From: Ustilaginoidea virens
Taxonomy: Eukaryota > Ascomycota > Sordariomycetes > Hypocreales > Clavicipitaceae
Assembly: GCF_000687475.1 (NCBI RefSeq)
Contig: NC_057316.1
Location: forward strand, 7,316,001-7,380,000
Direction: 5' to 3'
DNA: 64,000 bases
Shown piece after piece: positions 47,905-58,489 of this stretch. The translations under genes and the position numbers were made by a program. A model generated the notes under the pieces. That model searched no databases. It saw only the letters and a list, made by a program, of their open reading frames with translations, and was not told the origin of the DNA. Numbering within the stretch: the stretch's first letter is position 1; each line of letters begins with the position of its first letter.

Positions 47905-48250
47905 GGAAAGCGGAGCTTTGCCTGGAGATTTGCGAAGAAATCGGAAGGCAAGGCAGGAAGGGCGTAGCTCTTTCCCGCTTTCCCTCTTTAATATAGTGAG
48001 GCCGTCCTATAGAGACATCTCCACTACCTGCTTAGTGATTCGTTAAAAAACATTTTAGAATTCTTAATTCGAGCGGATATTGGTCAATCAAGTCGGCAAA
48101 GTACTATAATGTACTGCTTCCCTTAAAAAAAGTGTAAAGAACGTAAAAGTACGGAAATTAGGCGGTGAGGTTCTGCTATGTAAAAGGCGGTGAAAAGCGT
48201 AATTCTGCCATGCTTTCTAAGCAGAGGCCCGCTGCAGGCGAAAAAGCCCG
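47905..48250 (-). repeat. Diverged inverted repeat, right copy, with hairpin end
   Basis: This matches 30930-31085 in inverse orientation. Its outer part, 47909-47990, is a hairpin: AGGGAAAGCGGAGCT near 47910 pairs with AGCTCTTTCCCGCTTTCCCT near 47968-47987. A roughly 175-bp piece (about 48009-48185) is absent from the left copy. Confidence 0.7.
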
Positions 48251-48296
48251 CCGCAGGCGGCCCCCGGCAGGGCCCCCGGAGGGCCCCCAGAGGGGA
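48230..48296. repeat. GC-rich palindromic island
   Basis: A run of GCCCGCTGCAGGCG, CCCGCCGCAGGCGG and repeated GGGCCCCC units lies in otherwise AT-rich sequence. Can form strong hairpins. Confidence 0.8.
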
Positions 48297-48329
48297 ATAA
48301 TAAAAAATACATCATATTAAAATATTTAA

Positions 48330-48552
48330 GTAAAAAGAAGGTAGTATTAAGGCGGTAAAAAAAGGCAGTAAAAAGGCGGTAAAAAAGGCAATAAAAAGGC
48401 GGTAAAAAAGGCAGTAAAAGGCGGTAAAAAAGGCAGTAAAAGGCGGTAAAACACGGCAGTAAAAGAAGGTAAAATAAGACAGTAAAAAGGCAGTAAAAAT
48501 GCAGTAAATTATGTAAGACTGTAAAAATGGCAGGGAAAAGACGGTAAAAAAG
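48330..48552 (+). repeat. GGCRGTAAAA minisatellite, left part
   Basis: Tandem units of AAGGCGGTAAAA and AAGGCAGTAAAA, irregular in length. The array is cut at 48552 by the copia element and continues at 54372. About 124 bp next to the insertion (from about 48428) is repeated almost exactly at 54372-54496, so the array also has a longer repeating unit. Confidence 0.85.
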
Positions 48553-48748
48553 TGTTAGAGGGAAATTGGCTTGTCTGTAATGTGGATATCGGTCATATCC
48601 GAGGTCGGATGTGCCGAGTTCTCCCTAGATCAGTAAGCCCTTAGGGGTACCCCCTATCCCACTATAAATAGCTGGGAACACAAGTCTCTTAGAGAAGACT
48701 TAGTTCCTTCAATCAAGCATTATCGCATTTTCCCTGTGCATTCTGACA
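48553..48748 (+). repeat. 5' LTR of copia element
   Basis: Begins TGTTAGAGGG and ends TTCTGACA. A TATA element TATAAATA lies at 48663-48670, the likely promoter. Confidence 0.93.
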
Positions 48749-48762
48749 TGGTAGCAATTGCG
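48749..48762 (+). promoter_or_regulatory. Primer-binding site
   Basis: TGGTAGCAATTGCG follows directly on the 5' LTR; TGG is complementary to the CCA end of a tRNA. Which tRNA primes cannot be told. Confidence 0.7.
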
Positions 48763-49060
48763 TAAATATCACAACAAAAAACCTCATTTTTATCCCTTAC
48801 CTTATGGCCCAGCCTTAAGATCAACTATTATCTTTATTTTGCTGTAAAAGCCACTATTTTCCGGATCCTATTTGAGCAAGCTCTGGGTTCCCTATTGAAT
48901 CCGTCAAAAGCCTTATTGCTGATATACTCGTGTGGCCTCGTCAATCAAAAAGGAGGCTATTACAGAAAGTCGCGATATTTCCTTTAATCTAACAAATCGA
49001 TATCTTAACCGCTATTTTTCGTTAGATCAATTCGTGCCCTAAACATCGTTATTAGCGAAA

Positions 49061-52000
49061 ATGGGTACTATTACTAATGATAGCTCCAAACCAGTAGTTA
49101 AGCTGATATCCCGATATGATTGGGATATCTGGTATGATTATATTCAAAAGCGTGCTTTAGATGATGATATTTGGATATTCGTTAATCCTAAGGGCTTGGA
49201 AATGCTAAATATACCCCTTCTGCCGGCATAGGAATTGGATGAACCTATCTATTCCACGCAGGCATTAGCATTAATACCAATATCTGCAGTAATAGCAGAT
49301 TCATCAACAGAAGCTGCAGATCGTGCCCCTTCTGCAAATACTAGAGCTGTATCGGCAGCTAGGGCATTATCGGCAGCACTAACGGTAAGAATAAGAATAA
49401 TCCGGCCGCAGTAAGTCGAGAATGTTAAAGAAAACCACTACTTTAAGCCGATATAATGCCCTGGTGGTATTAGTACTGCAGAATGGATAAAACAAGCTAA
49501 CATTTAGTATAATTTTCAGAACGACCGTTATATAATGTTTAGTCGGAATCTTCGAGCATATACGGCGTGGTTTAAATTAATGCTGAGTCCTAGCTATAAG
49601 ATATTAGTAGTAGGCGATCGGAACGTTTAAGGAAAAATTTAATGCCTAATAGAACATGTACGACCGGTTCAGCTTATTATCTGGGAATACCTCAAAGAAA
49701 AATTTAAGCAGGCTATATAATGTAACCTCGTAAGATGTAATATAGAGGAATAGTTTAACGAAATCTCCACATTATATAAGCGATTAGTGCGAATAGACTC
49801 GATCCTTATTAATGGGAATACGCCTACTAAATAGCTAGCGGAAGCTCTTCGTTAAAAGTATCCTGCCTTTAAAGAAAAAATCCTTAATTAAATGGTAAAA
49901 GTATAGGAACGGAATAAATATCTCGATTTTCTAATGACTGTTAAATATATTCGGCAGAAATAGGAACTAAAAGAGAAGGGGAAGGTTAATAGTGGTTATA
50001 TAGTATTTGTGACTGACGATACTAAACCTTCGTTATAAGCCACTTCTAGCGATACTTTGGCTTTATCTTCAGTAGAGAAAAAGACCTATAAATACTGTGG
50101 TAAGCCCTATATAGTAAAGGGGCCTTATTATAAGAATTATTGGATATTGACTCCATCGATAGCTCTAAACTACTTAAAAGATAGGATTAGCAAGAAAAGC
50201 TAGGAAGCTATATATAAAAAAATGAAAAAGGAATCTAAAGAGGTGCAAAATGCATTTAAGGCCTTTTAAGATAAACATAAAGGCAAAGGCAAAGGCAAAA
50301 GTAATAACGATAACAATAAGGAAGAAGATAGATTAATAGAGAAAGAAAAAGAAGATAAAATATTTACGATATTTATTCTTTCTATAGGAACTCACCCGGA
50401 TGATTTAGGCCTTTTAAAGTCTCATATTATACTCGATAGTAGCGCTTTAACGCATATTTTCAACGATATAAAGTGGTTCACTAATATCGACTATAATATC
50501 GACGAGCACTTCATTCGTAATGCTTATAATAGTATTTCAAAAGTTCTTAGTATTAGCTCTATTCGAATTGTATTATAAGATAGAAGGGCTATTACCTTCA
50601 CCGATATTTTATATAATCCGATAATTATAGCGAATCTTCTCGCTATAAAAAAGATGAGAAATAAGGGATTATTTTAGAATAACGAAATCGACGAGATTTA
50701 CCTGCGGAAAAATAGTCAATAAGAAATTATCTTTTAAGTTTCTTAGGTAGAAGAAAGGCCCTGCATCCTCTACTAAAATGGCGGAAACAATATGCCTATA
50801 GATAAATTTATCATAAGGGCTCAAAATAAAGCCTCAATTATTGATAAAGCCTATTTAGCTCGAGGAGACAGCCGCTAGCCCAAAACTTTAATAAAAACGC
50901 CTCATACTATCTGGCATACGCATTTTAGGCACCCAGGTCGGGATTCGATAGATTATATTTTTAAGGATATATTACAGATACCTAAGGAAAAAGAAGCTTC
51001 AAATTATAAGGTTTATAGCAGCATGAAAATCGTAAAGCAGATATCACGGTTATCTTATAAGCTCTTAATGCCTTAAGAACCCTTTAAAATAATCTCTTTC
51101 GATCTATTTCCATAAGCTGCTACTTTCAACAGTAATAAATATATAGCGTTATTCACCTGCCGATTTATAGGAATAAAGTGCATTTTCACAATACCTAGAA
51201 AGACCGACCTACCTAGATACTAGCTAATCTTCGAGAATTAGGTTTTACGCCTATATAATATAGCGATCGCAATAGTCATCTCTAATAATAAAACGGCGCT
51301 CTAGACTAGTAATAGTCGGGAAGAAGCTAAACGGAAAGGCATTATAATTCGAAATTCGAGCCCTAGTTACTAATATTAGAATAATTATACTAAACGTTCT
51401 AGGGGGGTATTAAAGACGAAAATAGCCCTTCTCAATATATAAGCAGGCTTTCCTAAGGAGTTATAGCCTATTACAGCCAAAGCAGCAGTATATTTACTAA
51501 ATTAAAGCCCTAAGAAGTCAGAAAGACCTTACGATAATTAGAAGTCACCTCTTTAAATGCTTCAACTTTAGCTCTATGATAATAAGCCCGCCTAGAAACA
51601 CCTACCGGCAGATATTCGTCTATAAATTCACTACCTCTGCGCCTACGGATGCAAGGCTTTCGTAATAACTTGCGATAGGATATTATAGAAAGGTCCGAAG
51701 CTCAATCAAAGAGCTTATATTGGGTATTTAGCAGGCTATATCTCGACTACTTAGTACCTAATTTGGGTGCCTTTATTAAAAAGAAGCTGCTGGTTTAATT
51801 CTAGCTATATTATATTCGATAAGACTGTATTCTATTAAGATGAATGCCACTTACCGATTTCTAAATAATAGAAGGAGGCCCTAAATAGCCTCATTAGTAA
51901 TATTGAAGAAATACCTATTATTGATGACTTTAAACTCGTATTATCTAGGAATTTAATTGAAAATATCTTTACTAACGATCCTATTATTAAATAGGCACTA

Positions 52001-53911
52001 AAGGCACAAAATAAAGCTACTAACGATACCCCTTAACTAATAGAAATTAATCTTAAGGTTATAGACTACCCCAAAGAAGCTATTGCTTAAGCGATACTAC
52101 TATCCCCGCTATTTTCGCCTAAGCCTAATAATAAACTCGAGCCGATTGCTCCTTTCGATAATATATTCTTTATAAAGCTCGAAGGAAATACTCACGATAT
52201 ATTCGCAGCCTTTATCGCGAAGCCTTTAGCTATAATAGAGGCACTATATATTACGAATATACCTAAAGAGCCGGCAATATAGAGGGAGCTTAGAAAGCAC
52301 CCTAAGCGCGAGGAATTTATCGCCGCCATAAAAGAAAAATATTCAAAGGTCACAAATAGGGAGATTAGGTATATTATTTAACGAAATAATTCATCTATCG
52401 ACCCTCAGATTAAGCCATTAGACCTAAAGTAGGTATTTGCCTATAAATAGGACTAAGATAAGTATCTCACCGGTTATAAGGCACGATTATGCGTTCATGG
52501 TGATTAACAACCCTATAATCTTTATAATACCTAGGCAGTAGCGCTTGCGGCATATACATTTCGGCTTCTTATGGCGTTGATATACTTCTTTAACCTAGAA
52601 ACGCACCAATATGATTTCGTCACGGCCTTTCTTAATGCACCACTTAACGAGACTATCTATTGCAAACAACCCGACGGATTTTATAATAGTTTTACATTTA
52701 TCAGGTTGTTGCGTGCCCTATATGGGCTTCGAAGGTCTCCGCTACTGTGGTTTAAAGAGTTATTACGATTCCTATTGCAATAAGGCTTTAAATAGGTCTG
52801 CGAGGACCCCTGTGTCTTTATTAATAACTTCCTTATTGTGTTCTTTTATGTTGATGACCTAGTCGTGCTTTATCACAAGTTACAGATAGAGGCATTCGAA
52901 TCGTTCTATACGGCATTAATAGCGGCATTTAAGATCAAGGATCTCGGCGAGCTATAGTAGTTCCTAGCAATTAAGGTTATTCGCAACCGCACGGCCGGAA
53001 AGTTATGGCTCACACAGAGGGCTTATTTCGACAAGCTGGCGATAAAATATAACCTTACCGCGTTTGACGATACTAAGGACCGCCTTCCGGAGTACCCACT
53101 ACACGCTGCAAGACTTAAGGCATTCGATAGGATAGCTAAACTATACGATACGAAGCGATACTAATTAATAGTGGGCTCGTTAGTATATCTAATTATAATT
53201 ATAAGGCCTAAACTAGGCTATGTTGGATCGCAGCTATTAAGATTCCTTTAAAATCCGGGTCTAGATTATTTACGAGCCGTAAGGAAGGCACTCGATTATA
53301 GCTACGCGTAGAAGAATACCGCAATAGAATTCCAGGCTAATATAGTAGAAATAGAGGCATTTTCTGATGCTTCCTATGCCGACGATATCACAATGCGATA
53401 AAGCAGTTAGGGCTATATAATTAAGCTCTTTGGCGGCCCGATTGTGTATAAATCGGGTCAATAGGATACTATTATAATATCGTCAATAGAGGCAGAGCTT
53501 CTTGCGATATCTTATACGGCAAAGGAGGTTATCGCCTTTAAGAGATTATGCGAGGAAGTTAGGCTCTAATTGTATGCCGATATCCCTATAATTTAATGCG
53601 ATAATATCTAGACTATTTGCCTATTAAAGGAGGAATTCTTCAAGCTCGTAATACGGCTTCGTTATGTAGATATTTATTATTATTGGCTGCGCTAGGAGGT
53701 TTAGAAAGGAACGATCGATATTATATAGGTTCTAACGGGCAATATAGTCGCTGATGGTTTCACAAAGCCTCTGACAGGCTAGAAATTTAAAATCTTCCGC
53801 CGGCAATTTGGGCTCGTTATTTTGAAGGGATCCTATAACGCCGGACCGCAATCTCACGATATTGACCTTAGTGGTGAGGAAGAGCCTCAGAAGGATCAAA
53901 AGACGCCTTGA
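49061..53911 (+). pseudogene. gag-pol of the copia element, many stops
   Basis: Starts MGTITNDSSKPVVKL with a copia-type gag (SRYDWDIWYDYIQK). A gag knuckle is degraded (YKYCGKPY...). The protease active site DSGA reads DSSALTHIF near 50420, a G-to-A change. The integrase zinc region reads HTHFRHPGRDS near 50920. Reverse transcriptase includes YDFVTAFLNAPLNETIYCKQ (52609 onwards), LRALYGLRRSPLLWF and the catalytic FYVDDLVV near 52850. RNase H includes IEAFSDASYADD (near 53350) and SSIEAELLAIS. Stops replace Gln (QQ, LTG*K) and Trp. No stretch can encode a full enzyme. Confidence 0.9.
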
Positions 53912-54173
53912 AAAATTAGATTGAAACGGGTCTTTTCAATAGCTGCACTTGTTTCCTATGGAAAATTGGAATCTACGGTTTGTTGCTATTTTCTTACGCT
54001 GTATATATGCTATTGGGCGAATTTACCCCTGAATAGGTAGCCTATTCAACAAGGGCACCGTCATATTTTGCGCATAACGTCTTAAGTAGATTGATATTTC
54101 TACTTATTATCTTGCTTTGCACTGAATTTAGCTATATGGCAGGATATCCTTGGGAAAGCACATCCTAAGGGGG

Positions 54174-54371
54174 TGTATTAGAGGGAAATTGGCTTGTCTG
54201 TAATGTGGATATCGGTCATATCCGAGGTCGGATGTGCCGAGTTCTCCCTGGATTAGTAAGCCCTTAGGGGTACCCCCTATCCCACTATAAATAGCTGGGA
54301 ACACAAGTCTCTTAGAGAAGACTTGGTTCCTTCAATCAAGCATTATCGCATTTTCCCTATGCATTCTGACA
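54174..54371 (+). repeat. 3' LTR of copia element
   Basis: Begins TGTATTAGAGGG, two bases longer than the 5' LTR, and ends TTCTGACA. Four transitions separate the two LTRs. Preceded by the polypurine tract. Confidence 0.93.
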
Positions 54372-54760
54372 AAAAGGCAGTAAAAGGCGGTAAAACACGG
54401 CAGTAAAAGAAGGTAAAATAAGACAGTAAAAAGGCAGTAAAAATGCAGTAAATTATATAAGACTGTAAAAATGGCAGGGAAAAGACGGTAAAAAAGGCAG
54501 TAAAAGGCGGTGAAGTAAGGCAGTAAAAAGGCGGTAAAAAGGGTAGTAAAAACAATAGTAAAATAAGATATGTAGTAAAAAAGGCAGGACAAAGGCGGTA
54601 AAATACGGCAGTAAAAGATAGTAAAATAAGGTAGTAAAAAGGTAGTAAAAAGGCGGTAAATTAAGGCAGTAAAAAAGGCAGTAAAAAAGCGGTAAAATAA
54701 GGTAGTAAAAAAAGCAGTAAAAAGAGTAGTAAAAAAGGCAGTAAATAAAGCAGTAGCTAA
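54372..54760 (+). repeat. GGCRGTAAAA minisatellite, right part
   Basis: Continuation of the array at 48330-48552, with units AAGGCAGTAAAA, AAGGCGGTAAAA and AATAAGGTAGTAAAA. The first 124 bp repeat the last 124 bp before the copia element. The minus strand gives false Leu/Phe/Tyr-rich frames. Confidence 0.85.
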
Positions 54761-55324
54761 GCCGGACTAATATTTGCCCGCCTGGCTACTCCGCTTTCCC
54801 TATGCCTTTAATACTGAGAAATTCAGCGGCACCCTAGTATAGGTGACTATAATAAACCTAAGCACATCCTCATATCCCGATACAAATAAGATATCTAGTA
54901 TGTCGGAATCGCTGTCGCAAGGTGCCCAATTGGGCACATTGCGACGGATATACCGCGTATCGCTGCGCACAATGTAGCCACTTTTGCCCCTTTGCCCCTG
55001 TCAATAGGTTTCGCCTGCTAAGATAATGCACTATGCGAAGGATAAAGGCAGTAGAATGGTAAAATCGCAGTAAGGTAAAGTAACGGCACAGATAAGATAC
55101 GAGACTAAGGCGTAGGGACAATCTGAATTAATTATGCATACTTACTTGTTTATTTCCTTTCTTCCTTTCCACTATTTAGGTAGGAATATCTAGGGATTTA
55201 AATACATAATATTCCAACATAGAACATCCCTAGTGAAATCAATCTAACGTGAATATCGTGACCATACTGTGATATCATAGATATATGGCAAAATGTGCAT
55301 TTGTAGTGCATCGAGATTTACGAC
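54761..55324. other. Gene-free DNA with a 30-bp palindrome
   Basis: No gene is supported. One arm of the GGGAAAGCGGAG motif lies at about 54788-54800 (as TCCGCTTTCCCT). 54915-54944 is a near-perfect palindrome centred on GTGCCCAATTGGGCAC. Confidence 0.6.
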
Positions 55325-55489
55325 TATTAAAATCCTATAGTAGTCTACTAGACTGCTGGCCCTTCCACCGTCTCTTGGACTCACGACTGTCACACCAGAC
55401 ATACGGTGGTCTTACCAACCTTAGGCCTTTACTGTTTACCTTCCGGATTTTCAGTGGATTAGTACTGTATACCAAATAAGGTAGGCCTT

Positions 55490-56800
55490 TATTGGGCTTT
55501 ATTTTTGGTAAGGCTTGATATGACGCATCGGGCCTTATTTTTAAATATATGGTAAGGCGGCATATGACGTACCGGGCCTGATTTAAAAGATATTTGGCAA
55601 GGCCGGATATTACGTGGGCACACCGGGCCTTATTTAAAAAATATTTAATACGGCCGGATATTACGTGGGCACACCGGGCCTTATTTAAAAAAAAATATTT
55701 AATACGGCCGGATATTACGTGGGCACACCGTGCCTTATTTTAAAAATATTTAATACGGCCGGATATTACGTGGGCACACCGGACCTTATTTAAAAAATAT
55801 TTTATTGCAATTCTAAAGGTCACTATAAAGCAAAGCCTTACTAGCTAGCTAAATGACACAAGACTGTCTGCGACCTGTGACTTAATCTTAGTATAAATAC
55901 TAGATTCTTCACTAAGTCCTAAGACTATACAAGTGCTATAAAGCAGGGCAAGTGTAAAGGCAAGGCAAATATAAGATAACCAGAAACGCAGGGAAGATGG
56001 AAGTTAAGAGGCATATAGTGCATTAACAGGTTCGATTGTGCTACCCTTCTACTATCTAGAAGGAAGGGGGAAAGCTATCCTATATATACACAAAGGAGGG
56101 GTGGGCCCAGGCATCCAGGGTAGCCAGTAAGAGAGCTCCCCGTAATGCTCGTCACTAACCCCGCTATATCCGACTAACCCCGCTATATCCGGCCACCCCA
56201 ACCACCACGCTAGTGACTAACCACCACGCTAGTAACTAGCCACCACGCTAGTGACTAACCACCACACTAGTACTAGCTATCACGCTAGTAGGCCGCCACC
56301 ACGCTAGTAGGCCACCACGCTAATTTAGCAATGCCACACCTTTTTTATCAAGGCCTACCTTACTTGATATACAGTAATAATCCACTGAAAATCCTTAAGG
56401 TAAAAGGCAAAGGCCTAAGGTAAGACTACCATAAGTCAAAGAGGCGGTATAAGGGCCAGAAGGTTAGTAGGCCAGTAGGGCATTAGGCCAGCAGCCTAGT
56501 AGGCTACTATAGGATTTTAACATATTTAATACGGCCGGATATTACGTGGGCACACCGGGCCTTATTTAAAAAATATTTAATACGGCCGGATATTACGTGG
56601 GCATACCGGGCCTTATTTAAAAATATTTAATACGGCTGGATATTATGTGGCACACCGGGCATTATTTAAAATATTTAATACGGCTGGATATTACGTGGCA
56701 CACCGGGCATTATTTCAAATATTTGGTAAGGCTTAATATGACGTATCAGACCTTATTTTTAAATATATAGTAAGACTGGATATATTGTGGTATAATGGGT
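55490..56800 (+). repeat. 51-bp minisatellite (AATACGGCCGGATATTACGT...), split
   Basis: Units of about 51 bp have the core AATACGGCCGGATATTACGT, then GGGCACACCGGGCCTTATTT and an A/T spacer. Two or three degenerate units lie at the left and right ends; clean units lie at 55570-55800 and 56523-56640. The array is cut by a solo LTR at 55803-56522. Confidence 0.85.
55803..56522 (-). mobile_element. Solo LTR, 720 bp, opposite strand, duplication TATTT
   Basis: TATTT at 55798-55802 and again at 56523-56527 is an exact 5-bp target duplication. The element's plus-strand ends are TATTGCAATTC (TG mutated to TA) and GGATTTTAACA. It shares over most of its length the sequence of the LTR at 58490-59252, including the GGCCACCACGCTAGT repeats. 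No internal coding part is attached, so it is a solo LTR. Confidence 0.85.
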
Positions 56801-57036
56801 ATTACAAGGAGCTTTCTTACTGGCTACCTTGGATGCCTAGGCCTACCCTCTCTCTTAGATATATTTAGGATAGCTTTTCCCCTTCTTTCTAGATAGTAGA
56901 AAGGCAGCACAATCGAGTCTGTTAATGCACTACATACCTCTTAACTCTTGTCACCTTTCCTGCGTTTCTAGTTATTTATATTTGTCTTGCCTCTTTATAC
57001 CGGCTTCACTTTATATTTACCCTCAGAATTGTAACA

Positions 57037-57332
57037 GGTTATAAGCCCGGGTTTTACTTCTTTATTTCACCCTATCTTTTATGTTCACCCTTTGGTCTCT
57101 CTTGCTTATTAATACTACTAATATAGCTAAATCTTTTAGCACCCTCGGCTTACCCTTTACTATCTCTGCTTACCTATTATCACCTTCGGCTTATCCTTCG
57201 GTAATCTATAGCATTATCCTACGGTAATCAATAGTATAACCTTATATCAACCTTTGGCATAACCTTACGGCAACTTACTGCATAACCTTACGGCACCCTT
57301 GGAGTAATCTACGGCACCTACAGATTTTATAG
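57037..57332 (+). mobile_element. Internal 5' part of a copia element after its LTR
   Basis: It follows directly on the LTR end at 57036 and begins GGTTATAAGCCCGGG, the expected place for a primer-binding site. It contains a short repeat ATAACCTTACGGCA and relatives, and is cut by a gypsy LTR at 57333. Confidence 0.45.
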
Positions 57333-57598
57333 TGTAATATCTATTATACTATACTATCACGGGCTCGGGCTACGCCCGCGCCACAATATGGCTAGGACTC
57401 GGGCTGCGCCCGCGTCTAGCCTAAGAAGGGCAACAGACAGAGTCACGGGACTATACTAAGACTCCGATACGTATCATAATCGGGATATAAATAGACTAGA
57501 TAGAAGGTTCCTACTTAGATCCTTTTCTTTCCTCTTTAGTCTATTTAATATATATCATTAACGCCTATTTGTAGTCGCCCTAGGGCCAGTCCTTCACA
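57333..57598 (+). repeat. 5' LTR of a Ty3/gypsy-like element
   Basis: Begins TGTAATATCTATTATACTAT and ends CAGTCCTTCACA (266 bp). It contains a duplicated GGGCTCGGGCT.CGCCCGCG segment and a downstream TATAAATAGAC (about 57485) as a likely TATA element. No 3' partner lies in the window. Confidence 0.6.
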
Positions 57599-58489
57599 TT
57601 TAAATAGACTCTCTCAGCCTTGCTATTATAACTCCGTATTATAGAACCAATAATGCAAGCGTTACACAATATCGAAATAAGCACGCCCAATAAGACGGGG
57701 GCAGACGGCACGGGGCAGCAGCGCCCCCGACGTAATACACACACCCAAATACAGCAACTTTCCGAGGGCATACAATAGATTCAATCGTAAATAAACTCTT
57801 TATAGGCTTATCTCGTAGAGTAGGCAAGCAAACCCCAACCGGAATACTAACCAATCCCGATAACACAATAGGGCAGACCTATCCCCCCTACTACTCTCGA
57901 TGCGGCTTATACCCAACCTAAGTATAAGCCGATCCTAATAGGGGACCCCTTTAACGGCAAAAAGATAATATTTACCGCCTAGCGAACCTTTATATAATAT
58001 AAGCTTAAGGTCGATAAAGACTTTATTAGGGACGAAAAGACGCAGTAGATATTTATCTTCTAAAACTTATCTTCTACAGTCTAATTATAAATCGCAGCCT
58101 TTTTTAAGAATAGCGAGGCCTACGATTATAATATAGCGAAATTCTTTAAATACCTCTAATATCTCTTTAAAGACCCGCATTAATAGGACCATATAATTAC
58201 TAAATTTAAGCACTTTTTATGCTAAAGCCCTAAAGAACCTTTCGCTACTTTCTTCATCCGATTTAAGGAAAAATTAGCGCTTATAGGAAGAATTAGCTGG
58301 CCTAAAGAAGTAAAACTCAAATACCTCTATTCCGCATTAAATGCCAAGATAGCCGATAAGATTATTAGACTTAGGGTCTCCTATAATAACTACTATATAG
58401 TAGTTGACTGCTATCATTAAATTACTATTAACCTTAAGACTAGCCTAACTACTAGGCGCTACCCTAATCCTTCTCGCGATCGATAAAAT
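57599..58489 (+). pseudogene. Ty3/gypsy-like gag remnant, truncated
   Basis: A stop-broken plus-strand frame from about 57920 reads FNGKKIIFTA, YKLKVDKDFI, FFKNSEAYDYN and FATFFIRFKEKLALIGRI, then WPKEVKLKYLYSALNAKIAD. This is the retrotransposon gag pattern (FxGxxxxxxxW...YLxxALN). The element ends abruptly at 58489, where the minus-strand copia LTR begins, so protease and polymerase are missing here. Confidence 0.6.

Larger units (their letters stand above)
48553..54371 (+). mobile_element. Ty1/copia LTR retrotransposon, full length, inactivated
   Basis: The two LTRs (196 and 198 bp) are flanked by an exact 5-bp duplication AAAAG (48548-48552, 54372-54376). Inside: primer-binding site TGGTAGC at 48749, gag-pol relic 49061 to about 53911, polypurine tract AAGGGGG at 54167-54173. 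Order protease, integrase, reverse transcriptase, RNase H is that of Ty1/copia. The coding region is broken by dozens of TAA/TAG codons at positions where the family has Gln or Trp, consistent with C-to-T change at CpA on either strand (RIP). LTRs differ by four transitions and a 2-nt indel. Confidence 0.93.
55325..57036 (+). repeat. Copia-family LTR with internal 51-bp minisatellite, interrupted
   Basis: The left part starts TATTAAAATCCTATAGTAG (55325), matching the reverse complement of the LTR at 58490-59252, whose first base pair is TG. The right part (about 56805-57036) runs TTTCTTACTGGCTACCTTGG to CAGAATTGTAACA, the LTR's other end. Between them is a 51-bp tandem repeat (55490-56800), which is interrupted by a second LTR (55803-56522). 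Without that insertion the LTR is about 990 bp, larger than its relatives because of the repeat. Confidence 0.7.

Noticed and set aside
30930..48250. Starship-type giant element
   Set aside because: No tyrosine recombinase (DUF3435-type) gene with its catalytic residues was seen at either end; the interval is kept only as a hypothesis of another kind.
54332..54592. Leu/Phe/Tyr-rich minus-strand frames
   Set aside because: They are translations of the GGCRGTAAAA minisatellite and the LTR edge.
48330..54760. Possible CRISPR array
   Set aside because: Short G/A-rich units are contiguous, irregular and without spacers; this is eukaryotic minisatellite DNA.
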